Shown here: positions 34,159 to 44,180 of the stretch, one piece after another
Position numbering within the stretch: the stretch's first letter is position 1
How the letters are laid out: each line of letters opens with the position of its first letter
Assembly (NCBI RefSeq): GCF_949987515.2
Contig: NC_082686.1
Location: 47,407,559 to 47,471,558 of the forward strand
Direction: 5' to 3'
DNA from: Delphinus delphis
Taxonomy: Eukaryota; Chordata; Mammalia; Artiodactyla; Delphinidae
Length of the DNA: 64,000 nt
Program-made: the position numbers and the translations under genes
Notes under the pieces: model-generated
Seen by the model: only the letters and a program-made list of their open reading frames with translations
What the model was told of the DNA's origin: nothing
Databases searched by the model: none

Positions 34159-34768
34159 GGGGTCTTTTTCTATTCTTTTTTTTTTTTTAATATCTTTACT
34201 GGAATATAATTGCTTTACAATGTTGTGTTAGTTTCTGCTGTATAACAAAGTGAATCAGCTGTACGTATACATATGTCCCCATATCCCCTCCCTCTTGTGT
34301 CTCCCTCCCATCCTCCCTATCCCACCCCTCTAGGTGGTCACAAAGCACCAGGCTGATCTCCCTGTGCCATGCGGCTGCTTCCCACTAGCTATCTATTTTA
34401 CATTTGGTAGTGTGTATATGTCAGTGCTACTCTCTCACTTCATCCCAGCTTACCCTTCCCCCTCACTGTGTCCTCAAGTCCATTCTCTACGTCTGTGTCT
34501 TTATTCCTGTCCTGCCCCTAGGTTCATCAGAACCATTTTTTTTTTAGATTCCATGTGTATGTGTTAGCACATGTTATTTGTTTTTCTCTTTCTGAGTTAC
34601 TTCACTCTGTATGACAGACTCTAGGTCCATCCACCTCACTACAAATAGCTCAATTTCGTTTCCTTTTATGGCTGAGTAATATTCCATTGTATATATGTGC
34701 CACATCTTTAACCATTCCTCTGTCGATGGACACTTAGATTGCTTCCATGTCCTGGCTATTATAAACAG
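34159..34768 (-). mobile_element. L1 LINE 3' end, 5'-truncated, with TSD
   Basis: Reading leftwards from 34768: the end of ORF2, then the 3' UTR ('ggaatataattgctttacaa' antisense at the left) and an impure poly-T tail. The minus-strand frame 34574-34786 gives 'STEEWLKMWHIYTMEYYSAI', the conserved ORF2 C-terminus, still mostly readable, so the copy is not ancient. Candidate TSD: 'gagcatggggttttt' (34144-34158) versus 'gagcatgagttttgt' (34769-34783), 12 of 15 matching. About 610 bp remain of a 6-kb element, so it is immobile. Confidence 0.93.
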
Positions 34769-34784
34769 GAGCATGAGTTTTGTC

Positions 34785-35690
34785 AAAGCAAAGAATGAGA
34801 TCTACATCAGTAGCCCATCTGAATGCTGAGGAAAACTTCTCTAAAGGAACAGCACAGGTTGTCTCACCGCCACTCCCTGAGAGGCTCTTTGCGGGTGTGC
34901 CAGTGTGATAGGTCACCCTTACCCTGGGAATGTGATGTCTCCAACCCTCCCCAGACTGGCCTGCTTCATTCCATCCCATGTAGTCTAAAGTATATTTTAA
35001 GAAAACTTGAACTTAGTGTAGAGGTTAAACATTTGCAAAGCAACTTGGGCTTACAAGTAATTTTAACCCATGGTCATTTAGAAAATGCCATTCTCAGAAT
35101 CCTGTCTTTAAGAGGGGTGTGTGTGTGTGTATGTGTGTGTGTGCGTGTGTCCATGTGTGTCCACTTCCCTTAAAACAAAATGCTTTAATAAATGAACTCT
35201 GTGGAATTTGATTGGAAAGGTCTCATGTTTTGTAAGGGAAGAAACACAGTGTGGGAAATTACATAACAAGGAAAGAGCATCCAGTTTTAAAGATACTTAG
35301 CAGTGTATAACTTCTTCCATATTCCCAAGTAATAAGCATCATAAGTTATTCTGTCACTAGAAGTATAAACATGTTCTGATTTCAGAGCCTGACATGTTTG
35401 AAAAACATACTGGCTCCTCAATTTTCCAGATAATCCTTGTATTTGAACTCACTTGAGTATCCCAAATTCCTGTTTTTACTGTCTCTGGAAGAGAATAAAA
35501 GTAATATTGGAAAACTAACAATTTTCTACCAGTATCATTAGGTACAAGCTAAACTTCTCCCTGTGGACATTTTCCGACATTTCCTTAACACAGTCTTTTT
35601 TCAGTATCTCCTCTCATGAATCAGAGGTACATAGTTCTGATTCCATGTCAGGCCTGAGTAAATATTAATTGAAACTCTGAAGATAGTATG
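34785..35690. other. Unique sequence with (TG)n
   Basis: (TG)n microsatellite at 35113-35162. No gene recognised. Confidence 0.5.
35113..35162. repeat. (TG)n microsatellite, imperfect
   Basis: About 20 TG units with A and C interruptions. Confidence 0.93.
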
Positions 35691-35872
35691 TGTGGTGGTT
35701 AAGAGCTCAGGTTCTGGGGCCAGATTCTTCCAGTTAGAATCTTAACTCTTTAATAGCTGTGTATTCTAGGGCAAGTTGCTCAACCTCTCTGGGCTTCATT
35801 TGAGCCACATCTGTAAAGTGGGGATGAAGATATTAATATGTACCTCATAAGGTTGTTATGAATAGAGGTACT
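35691..35872 (+). mobile_element. MIR SINE, 5' two-thirds
   Basis: 'gtggttaagagctcaggttc', 'taatagctgtgtattctagg', 'gcaagttgctcaacctctct' and 'catctgtaaagtggggatga' to 'cctcataaggttgttatgaa' match MIR in sense order and stop abruptly. The next consensus segment occurs at 36581. Confidence 0.9.
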
Positions 35873-36576
35873 GAAAAATGTACTCCCAAAATAATTAAGA
35901 AAAACTGTATACATCCCCACACATTTTCAAGTTGAAATCTAAAACTTTTCATCATAGGTTTCAAAGCATATTTTTGGTAAGACGTAGAAAGGAGTATAAC
36001 ATGAAATAAGATGAGAATTGGTGTGGCTGAAATAGTTAGCACGATGTGAAAAATTAAGTTTGACCTACCTTGCTGAGTAACTAAAAAAAAAATGGAAAGA
36101 AATGAAAAAAGGTATTCATATGTTTTTAGATCTGTATTTGAGTAATTTATCATTCTCAGAAAACATACATGTGAAAGAATAACATGTGAAAGAATCCACA
36201 TCCTTCACCTATTCTACTCTGGCTGTTGTTAAGAATTCAGAACATCTCAATATTGACCAAGCTTTACACTTAATAAAAATGAGTGTGAGCAAGACAGGAC
36301 TCTTGCTAATCACAACATGTTTTAGATTCCAGGAAGTTTGTGTACTCCAAAGACAGTGGGGTCCAAGGCAATGAACGATAATATTTGTCTTAGATGAGGA
36401 GTTTGCCTTTTAGTAAAGAGAAAAGACTGATATGAATGCAAGGTGGATTCTCAAACAGTTAAAAAATAAAGTACAAATGAAAGTTAAGATCTGGAGACTA
36501 ATTTCCTTAAAATGCTCTTGTATGTGCACATCTTGTAAAATATTTGCTTACCGAGTACCTCAGTATGAAGAGGACT
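35873..36576. other. Unidentified 0.7-kb insertion splitting a MIR
   Basis: The MIR halves on either side are adjacent in the consensus ('gttgttgtgagg|attaaatgag'), so about 704 bp lie between them. The flanks are similar: 'atgaatagaggtact' (35858-35872) versus 'atgaagaggact' (36565-36576), a possible TSD with gaps. The insert is AT-rich and has an A run near 36084 and a 15-bp-period duplication (36167-36195). I cannot assign it to a family. Confidence 0.5.
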
Positions 36577-36680
36577 AGTTGATTAAACGAGTCAATAAAT
36601 GTTAAGCTCTTAGAACATTTCCTGGTATCTAATAAGCCCTGAGCAAATGTAAGTTATTATAACTATTATTATTCTTAGGC
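36577..36680 (+). mobile_element. MIR SINE, 3' third
   Basis: 'gattaaacgagtcaataaat', 'gttaagctcttagaacattt' and 'aagccctgagcaaatgtaag' match the MIR tail 'attaaatgagttaatacatg', 'taaagcgcttagaacagtgc' and 'gcgctcaataaatg'. This is the continuation of the piece ending near 35872. Confidence 0.8.
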
Positions 36681-37195
36681 TCCTCCTTCAGAAAGAATTA
36701 TGCCTACTTACTTTGAGTTCCTACCTTCTCCTCAGGACTTATCTGCCTGCAGTCATTATCTTTTAGAATTAATCCACTAAGTATTAGAAAAATGTTACCT
36801 CAGTATTAGAATCACAGTGTCACTCTTCTCCTGAGACAGACTCACTCCAAGTATAACTACTGGAACTTTCTGGGCAAATTCCATTTAGTTTGGCTACCCA
36901 TAAATGTTTTATTCTCCTAGATATACATAATTTTCTCTATGTATGGATACAGCCTAATGCTAAAGATACCATAAATTGGGAATCAGTGCAATTTCATAAG
37001 TACCTTAATAGATTAGACTGGATAACTGAAGAAATAGAATACTGAACTGAAAAAATTGAAATGTGAAATTTAAAAAAGAAAAGATAGCTCATTTTAAACT
37101 AGACCCTTTAAAATCTCAAAATCAAGACAGGGACCCCTGGCCTAACATATTACCAGGTATTCCGAGTTGGACAGCTTAGGTCATTAGAGCTGAGT
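36681..37195. other. AT-rich unique sequence
   Basis: Nothing recognised. Confidence 0.5.
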
Positions 37196-38746
37196 TCTGT
37201 GCTTATAGCCAATGTCTTCCTTAATTTTTTAATTATCAAAACAATGAATGTTTATTGTAGAAAAAGTCAGATAATCCAAGAGAAGAAAATAAAAGTCACT
37301 GATTCACTACTACCCACGGGTAAAGATTCTGATACATATCTTCTCACTTTTTATGTAAAAAACAAAATATATACTTTTGATTTTTTACTTAAATTCCTGA
37401 CCCTGAGATAATTGTAGTTTCACATGCAATTGTAAGAGCAATATGGAGAAATCCCATGTGTCCTCTACTCGGTTTCCGTCAATGGTAGTACCTTGCAAAA
37501 CTGTAGTACAGCATCACAACCAGGATGTCAACATTGATGCAGTCAACATACAGAACATTTCTTTTACTACAAGGATGATGACCTTTTATAGCTACAACCA
37601 TTTCCCTTCCACCTTCACCACCTCCTTAAATCCTAGCAACCAGTATTCTCTTCTCCATTTCTATAATTTTATTATTTCAAGAATGTTATATAAATGGAAT
37701 CATATAGTATATAACCTTTTGAGATTGACTTTTCCACCCAGCATAATCTTCTGGAGATTTATCTAGGTTGTTGTGTGTCTAGATAGCTTGTTCCTTTTAT
37801 TTGCCGAGTAATATTCTATGGCACGAGTATAACCGTACTACTCACCTTTAAAGGACATTTGCTTTGTTTCCAGTTTTTGGCTGTTGCAAATGAAGCTGCC
37901 ATAAACGTTTGTGTATAACTTGTAGTATGAACCTAAGTTTTCATTTCTCTGGGATAAATGCCCAGAAGTACAATTGCTGGGCCATATTTTCGTTTTAAGA
38001 AACTGCCAAGCTGTTTTCTGGAGTGGCTGTACCAATTTACATCCACACCAGCAATGGGAGTGATCTAGTTTCTCTGATTCCTCACCAGCATTTGTTGTTG
38101 TCACTATTTTTTAATTTTAGCCATTCTGATTGGTGTGTAGTGATACCTCATTCTGGTTTTAATTTACATTTCCCTAATCGTTAATGATGTGGAATATCTT
38201 TTCATGTGCCTATTTGCCATCTGTCTATCCACTTTGATGAAATGTCTGTTCATGTCTTTTACCCATTTTCTAATTAGATTGTATGGTTTTTTACTGTTAA
38301 ATTATGAGGATTCTTTATATATTCTAGACAGTGATCCTTTGTTATATGTGCGGTTTGAACATTTTTTTTTTTTTTTTGAATCTCAAGATTCTTTTCATCC
38401 TCTAAAAGGGGTTTTTCACAGAGCAGAAGTTTTTCATTTTGATTAAATCTGATGTATCCATGTTTGCTTTTATGGACTGTGCTTTTGGTATCAAGGGTAG
38501 GAACTCTTTGCCTAGTCCTAGATCCCAAAGATTTTCTCTTATTGTTTTTCCTAAGAGTTTTACAGATGTTTTAAGTCCATGATCCATTTTGATTAATTTT
38601 TTGTGTAAGGTGGTAGACTTAGGTTGAGGTTCATTTTTTTTCCTCTAGATGTCCCATTGCTCCAAGACCATTTGTTGAAAAGGCTTATCTTTTTGTTATT
38701 GTTGTTGTTGAATTGCTTTTACACCTTTGTCAAAAATCACTCAGGC
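37196..38746 (-). mobile_element. L1M LINE, left piece (3' UTR and ORF2)
   Basis: Antisense L1 of about 2.1 kb in total. From the left: 3' UTR-like sequence (37196-37400), then antisense ORF2 landmarks: 'ggacatttgctttgtttcca', 'tttctctgggataaatgccc', 'cctcaccagcatttgttgtt', 'gtgtagtgatacctcattct' and 'tcatgtcttttacccatttt'. The minus-strand frame 37838-38104 still reads 'WQFLKTKIW' and similar ORF2 pieces between stops. Interrupted at 38747 by a CHR-2 SINE. Confidence 0.93.
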
Positions 38747-38956
38747 GGGCTTCCCTGGTGGTGCAGTGATTGAGAGTCCGCCTGCCGATGCAGGGGACAC
38801 GGGTTCGTGCCCCGGTCCGGGAGGATCCCACATACCGCGAAGCGGCTGGGCCCGTGAGCCATGGCCGCTGAGCCTGCGCGTCCGGAGCCTTTGCTCCGCA
38901 ACGGGAGAGGCCACAACAGTGAAAGGCCCGCGTACCGCAAAAAAAAAAAAAAAAAT
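38747..38956 (+). mobile_element. CHR-2 SINE inserted in an L1, with exact TSD
   Basis: Starts GGGCTTCCCTGGTGGTGCAG and ends in a run of A after 'ggcccgcgtaccgc'. TSD TCACTCAGGC occurs at 38737-38746 and again at 38957-38966, both within the host L1. By eye about 15 differences over 190 bp from the copy at 16594. Open frames across it on both strands are artefacts of its GC-rich body. Confidence 0.97.
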
Positions 38957-39390
38957 TCACTCAGGCATATTTACATGAGTCTATTTCTGGATTCCTTGTT
39001 CTGTTCTATTGATCTATGTGTCTATCCCTCCACCAATACACACAGTCTTGATTACTGTAGCTATATAAATCTTGAAATTAGGTACACTGATACCTCCCAC
39101 CTTTTTCTTCTCATTCAACATGTTTTAGCTTTCTACTTTCTTTACCTTCCCATGTAAATTTTAGAATTATCTGGTCTATATCTACACAAAAAAAAAAATG
39201 TGCAGAAATTTGGGTCAGAATTGCATTAAACCTGTGTATCAACTGGGGGCAAATCGACATATTTGCTGTTAAGTATCCCAATCTGTGAACACAGTATGTA
39301 TCTCTATTTATTTAGATCTTTGATGTCTTTAATCAGCATTTTGTAGTTTTCAGTGTGCAAGTACTGTACATATTTTGTATCCCTCTCAGT
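38957..39390 (-). mobile_element. L1M LINE, right piece
   Basis: 'gagtctatttctggattcct', 'tgttctattgatctatgtgt' and 'cttgattactgtagctatat' are antisense ORF2 landmarks continuing the copy left of the SINE. They then degrade towards 'gatgtctttaatcagcattt'. Confidence 0.9.
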
Positions 39391-40214
39391 GTCTGGCACA
39401 GTGGTACCTTCCTAAGGAAGGTTGAATTTCATAAAAATCATTGCCATATACAGGAGTGGAAACTTACCGTGAAAAGAAACCATTAGCTATAATCCCCTTT
39501 TTTAAAATGGCTTCCTTAAACTAGGAAAACACTTTAAAGATAGCAAATGACCCAGATAAGAAAGACTTTTCATTCACTACCTGAAACTAGATACTTCACA
39601 GTTTGGGATTGTAAATCAGATTTCAGTTAAGAACTTATTGTATTCAGCTGTGTATGGGATGTGGCGTAGAGTGGTTCGGGAAGCCGTTTTTGCTTTGCCA
39701 GTTGCAGAGCTCATCTTTATATATCAAAAGAGAGTTTTCAAATTTCTGCCAATGATCATTTTTCATTGGTAACCCAAAGGAGTTTTGAGTTGTCATTTTG
39801 TGGGCTTTATCAGGAAGCTTAAATCCAGGATTGAATTAATCAGAGAATGCAAGATTGGGTTTCTGTATTTTCTAGTTTTGAAATCTACATAATGTTGGTA
39901 ATAGACTGAACACTTATCATGTTAGTGTTCACAATGGGGCAATGAAATATAGCATTACATAATTCTTTTAAGAAGATCCCGAGAGTTTAATGTACAGTTT
40001 GAAGGCAGGAGACTGTCGGGAGCACAGAGATGCATATTCCTCTCAGAACTATTCATATGTACACAAGATGAATAAGCTATCATCTTTCCAGATTTTCTCT
40101 GAAGTTTTCAGAAGAAACAAATACACAGGGTAAGGAAGGCAAAGAAGAACAGGGCTATTCTTATTGCTGAGATAGTAGGAAAAGCCCCAGCTGGCCTCTA
40201 GGTGATACAGAGTT
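39391..40214. other. Unique sequence
   Basis: No repeat or gene recognised. Confidence 0.5.
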
Positions 40215-40388
40215 ATTTATTGTGGTCTAACCATGTAACCTTGAGTAAGTCATTTGTTCTTCTGAGCCTCATTTCCATATTTGTACAGGGGAATTGTATA
40301 ATGTTTCTGCCTTCCTAAAGCTATAAGCAAATAAGATAATGGATAGAGAAGCATATCATAAGCTCTAAAAAACTGTACAAATATACCA
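40215..40388 (+). mobile_element. MIR SINE fragment
   Basis: 'accatgtaaccttgagtaag', 'tcatttgttcttctgagcct' and 'catttccatatttgtacagg' follow the MIR core in sense order. Confidence 0.7.
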
Positions 40389-40391
40389 TGT

Positions 40392-40545
40392 TATTCATTC
40401 CATAAATATTTATTAAACACCTACTGTGTACCAGACACTATCCTATAAGGATAAGGATAAAATAATCAAATAAGATGTGATCTCTATTGGTAAGGAACTA
40501 ACAGTTCACCAAGGAGAGACAGACCTGGGAACCACTTAAGTACAG
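40392..40545 (-). mobile_element. L2 LINE 3'-end fragment
   Basis: 'cattccataaatatttatta', 'aacacctactgtgtaccaga' and 'cactatcctataaggataag' match the reverse L2 end, followed by 'gatctctattggtaaggaac' for the expected 'ccctgccctcatggagctta'. L2-like texture may extend to about 40620. Confidence 0.8.
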
Positions 40546-41012
40546 TAAAGCATCATAGGTGTGCAGAGGTAGAACATTCCAGGTATAGCTGTGGAACTGG
40601 ATTGCTGAGGTGGAATGTGCAAACTGCTTTTGGAGTTGAGAAACTCTGAAGACACACTGTTGTAAAGATCATCTATGTTCAAGTTGAGGCTACCCGCAAT
40701 GGGGAGGGAATTAAGAGGAAAAAAGTTTGACCTAGTTGCCAAAGTCCTTATTAAATAGGTGGAATGATGACGAAAAGTCAGTAGGTGGCAGAACTGGGGA
40801 TTGGACAAGTGTGGCATGGGCAGATGACATAAGCCTCCAGGGAGGGGGATGGCTGGTGATATGAAAATGGCAAGGAATGGCCTGGAAGCAGCACTGTGGA
40901 GCCAGGCTTAGGGCTTGGGCTATGGGAGTATGAACAGACTTCTCTTGAGGGGCTGAAAGGGTGTAAGTCCTGGGGGAAGAGCTGGACAACAGGTGGAACA
41001 GGAGGAGGGAAG
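40546..41012. other. Purine-rich unique sequence
   Basis: Possible further decayed L2 ('gtgcagaggtagaacattcc'). Minus-strand open frames of 139 and 155 codons (40732-41199) run into the CHR-2 SINE and are not evidence of a gene. Confidence 0.45.
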
Positions 41013-41028
41013 AAGAGTATGTGAGAGT

Positions 41029-41237
41029 GGGGCTTCCCTGGTGGCGCAGTGGTAGAGACTCTGCCTGCCGATTCAGGGGACGTGGGTTCGTGCCCCGGTC
41101 CGGGAAGATCCCACATGCCGCGGAGCAGCTGGGCCTGTGAGCCATGGCCGCTGAGCCTGCGCGTCCGGAGCCTGTGCTCCGCAACGGGAAAGGCCACAAC
41201 AGTGAGAGGCCCGCGTACTAAAAGGGGGAAAAAAAAA
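41029..41237 (+). mobile_element. CHR-2 SINE with TSD
   Basis: Starts GGGGCTTCCCTGGTGGCGCA and contains 'gcctgcgcgtccggagcctg', with an A-rich tail interrupted by 'ggggg'. TSD 'aagagtatgtga' (41013-41024) versus 'aagagtgtgtga' (41238-41249), one mismatch. Confidence 0.96.
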
Positions 41238-41279
41238 AAGAGTGTGTGAAAAGGCTAAGCATGTGGGGCTTCCAATAAT

Positions 41280-41520
41280 AGAAATAGCTGTCATTTATTG
41301 AGCACCTAGGATGTTCCAGGTACTGTACTTGGTTGTTTTATACATTTAGTCCTCATAGGATGCTACAAACTAATTACTGTCATCTGGATTTTACAAGTAA
41401 GGGCATAAGGTACAAAGAGGCCACGTGCATCATTTAGGGTCACACAGCAAGTCCACATTAGAATCTCTGAACCCACATCTGCCTGACTGCAAAGCTGTGC
41501 TTTTGTACTACTCCACATGT
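41280..41520 (-). mobile_element. MIR SINE, near full length
   Basis: 'agctgtcatttattgagcac', 'ctaggatgttccaggtactg', 'ggattttacaagtaagggca', 'agggtcacacagcaagtcca' and 'actgcaaagctgtgcttttg' follow the full MIR minus-strand order. Confidence 0.93.
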
Positions 41521-42799
41521 CTTCAGAAAGATTCAGAGAGCACCATGGGAGGGATTTGGAGGGAAATCAGAGAAGAAGGGAAGAATCCGAGGGAGGAATC
41601 CGAGTCATACGGGAATGAAAATACAGCAGATGAGCGGAGTATTGGCCAGAGATGCTTGCATTTTTGCTGGGGGCTGAAAATGCCAGGGCTCTGAGGACTG
41701 CAGTCACTGAGACCTCTGGCAGAGTTGAGGCCTAGTGAGGTTAGTGACTGCCTTGCTGCAGGTCCCGGGGGAGCCCTGTTGTGAAGGTGTTCTGATGTCT
41801 TTGAAGAGAATTCTCCCAGGCTATTAGCGAAGAGGGTCAGCCTTTCCTGACTCTTCCGCTCCTGGTGGGGTAGTCTGAAGAGGCTTAGCTTCCTGAGTGT
41901 CAGTTCTCAGTCTTTTAGCCCAGATAATGGAGAGCAGAGAAGAAACTGTGGGATGACCTCTCATTTGCATGAAGGGTGGGAGCCAATCAGATATTAGGGT
42001 GCCTTGGCCACTTTGTACTTGGGGACCTCTGGAGCTGTGTGGTGCAAGCTGGAATTTTCATTAGACTATGGTGAAAAGCAAACACATGTATCAGCCTCGC
42101 CCAGGTGGCAGTTACCAGTTACAGTCCAAGACAGCTTTTTAACAGATTCTGGGGAAGAAAATATTTTTTCCTTCCTCACCATCCTGTCACAGCTAAATGT
42201 CCTACTTTCCTTTACTAGGGGACAGTTAATGCTACATCTGAAACAGCAATTCCCCATGCCCCTTGAAGAAAGGTAGTAAGTACATTGACTGTGGGCACAG
42301 GCCAGGACCAGAGACTTTTCTAGAAGCAAGCTTTGGTACTTGAGGGCAGTAGCAGTCCAGCTCTGCAGCCAGGTAAGAGTGGCCTCAGGTGAGGGAGATC
42401 AGGTTAGAAGAAGCAAAGAAAAGGCAGAGGATGAGTAAGTAACTGAAGAAGAGTTATGACTCTCACAACCTTGCTTTCAGTTAAGTGCTTCCGCTGGAAT
42501 TCTTGATTGCAGTAAAAATAAATATGCCCTTCAAAGTAACACATGTGCCGTCTGATCCAGTTCATCACAGGAGGGTTTGGAACAGTGAGAGAATAAAGAA
42601 ATGCCCGCAGAAAGGGGATAATAAGGAAAGAGAAGTGGAAGTAGCCTTAAAAGCCTGTGCTTTGCATAGAATGCTTGCAGAAGAGATTGGATCTTTCTGC
42701 TTCTTCACAGGTGGAAGGTTTTCTTTTTCTCTTGAATCATGCCAGCACTTTATCTGTACCTCTGTTGTGACATTTTTCATATTCTACACTGTTTTATAG
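41521..42799. other. Unique sequence
   Basis: No gene recognised. Short open frames of up to 104 codons on both strands overlap one another and lack motifs. Confidence 0.5.
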
Positions 42800-42880
42800 T
42801 TTTTAGGTTTTTTCTACTTCTACTCCCCACAGTGCTTTGCATTCAGTAGCTACTCAGTGTTCGACTGAAAGAATGAACCC
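42800..42880 (+). mobile_element. L2 LINE 3'-end fragment
   Basis: 'cacagtgctttgcattcagt', 'agctactcagtgttcgactg' and 'aaagaatgaa' match the L2 terminus ('cagtgcctggcacatagtag', 'gcgctcaataaatgtttgtt', 'gaatgaatgaa'). Confidence 0.7.
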
Positions 42881-42882
42881 CA

Positions 42883-42912
42883 GGACACAGTGATTCCGGA
42901 CACAGTGATTCC
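42883..42912. repeat. Exact 15-bp tandem duplication
   Basis: GGACACAGTGATTCC occurs twice in tandem with no difference, directly after the L2 terminus. Confidence 0.97.
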
Positions 42913-44029
42913 TCTGAATTTGTTAGCTCTTTACTTGGCCACCAAAGATGACACTTCACAAAGCCAGCTTTCTCCTTTTTCTGGGATCAGGGACTAAATT
43001 ATATAAGAAGTGTTCTATAACGCTTTGAGTGTGTAGGAGAGATATTTTCTCTTTAGGGAATGTTGCTAAGCCCTCTCATCAAAAATAGCCTTTCCATCTA
43101 CGTCCAAGCTCTGTCAGGGCAGAGCTGATTGGCAAGGGTAGTTCAACGGAAAAAGCGATGTAATGCCTTCTGCTCACGGTGGTGCAGGTGCCAGTGGATG
43201 AGGAAAATGTGTGTGGTTGAGGTTCGGGATGCTAAGTGCTATAAAAATGGAGCCAACCAACTGACCAGGGTGCATAGATCTATATTTTGTGAAATACCTT
43301 CCCCGACCTTTGTAGATTCCTCTCTATATTCCTGTGCACTCTGTGATCCCAGGCTAGGAGTCTTCAAAAAGCAGCTGGTGGTTAGAAATCTCACTGTATA
43401 AGCAGAGTAAGTGGCCCTTTAAGAGGGGCCCAGTTAGACCATGGAGATGGCAGAAGCTCAAAACGGCAAGAGCAGAGGGAACAGGGAGAGCCAGCCAGAA
43501 AGACACATGTGGAACCCTGAGTCCTGAGCAGAGCAGCTCCTTTCTGAAGGCTGCTGTCGCTCCTTTGGGAACTGCTACGCAGCTATTGACAGGGAAGCAA
43601 ATCAGTGACAGGATAGCCATTTTAATGTTTGCAAAATCTACTCTAAGCATGAGTCCCTCTGAGTAACCAAAGATCTAGAGTCTTTAGGGGTTTTTTCCTC
43701 AAATCTTGAATCTGACCTTCCTTGGGAAGTTGGAAGTACTGATCGGGCAGGTAACAGCAATCATTCTGAGTGTCGAGCAAAAAGGAGGCATAAGCAGTGT
43801 AGGACCAAAGTTGGGATGAGGAGATGCGTGTTGGCTGCCGGCATGGACTGTTCTTAGGAGTTCTAGAATGGTCACTTCCAGTGGCTATTACAAAATGTCT
43901 CCTGGAAAATTTAAACAGGAAAACATTTGGGTTTGGCCTGCCTGGCTTTGCAATAACATGTTTGTCCAGATAACAAATTGTCGCACTAAAATGGATCTGT
44001 CTCCTCTACCCTAAAGAAAAGCATCTTTG
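42913..44029. other. Unique sequence
   Basis: No repeat or gene recognised. Confidence 0.5.
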
Positions 44030-44180
44030 TACCCTGTGTGTTCAAGGCATTATCAATGATCTTTACATAAAGATCAACCCCTGTTAATAAAAGCCATGAG
44101 CAGGACCCTGCCAAGATTCCCACAGTTTGTTTAATCAGCTGCATTAACGCAGAGGTTTTCAATTAGTAGAAATGTCCATT
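44030..44180. other. Repeat-free block, possible conserved element
   Basis: Contains a perfect 8-bp inverted repeat TGATCTTT-acat-AAAGATCA (44057-44076) and 'gtttaatcagctgcattaac' (E-box CAGCTG between homeodomain-like cores). The texture suggests regulatory DNA. No proof without alignment. Confidence 0.2.

Noticed and set aside
35116..35162. (TG)n tract as a possible CRISPR-like or satellite repeat
   Set aside because: A simple dinucleotide microsatellite typical of mammals, with no spacer structure.
40732..41199. 139- and 155-codon minus-strand open frames
   Set aside because: About one third lies in the CHR-2 SINE body, whose GC-rich sequence lacks stops on both strands. The same peptide pieces recur at every CHR-2 copy.
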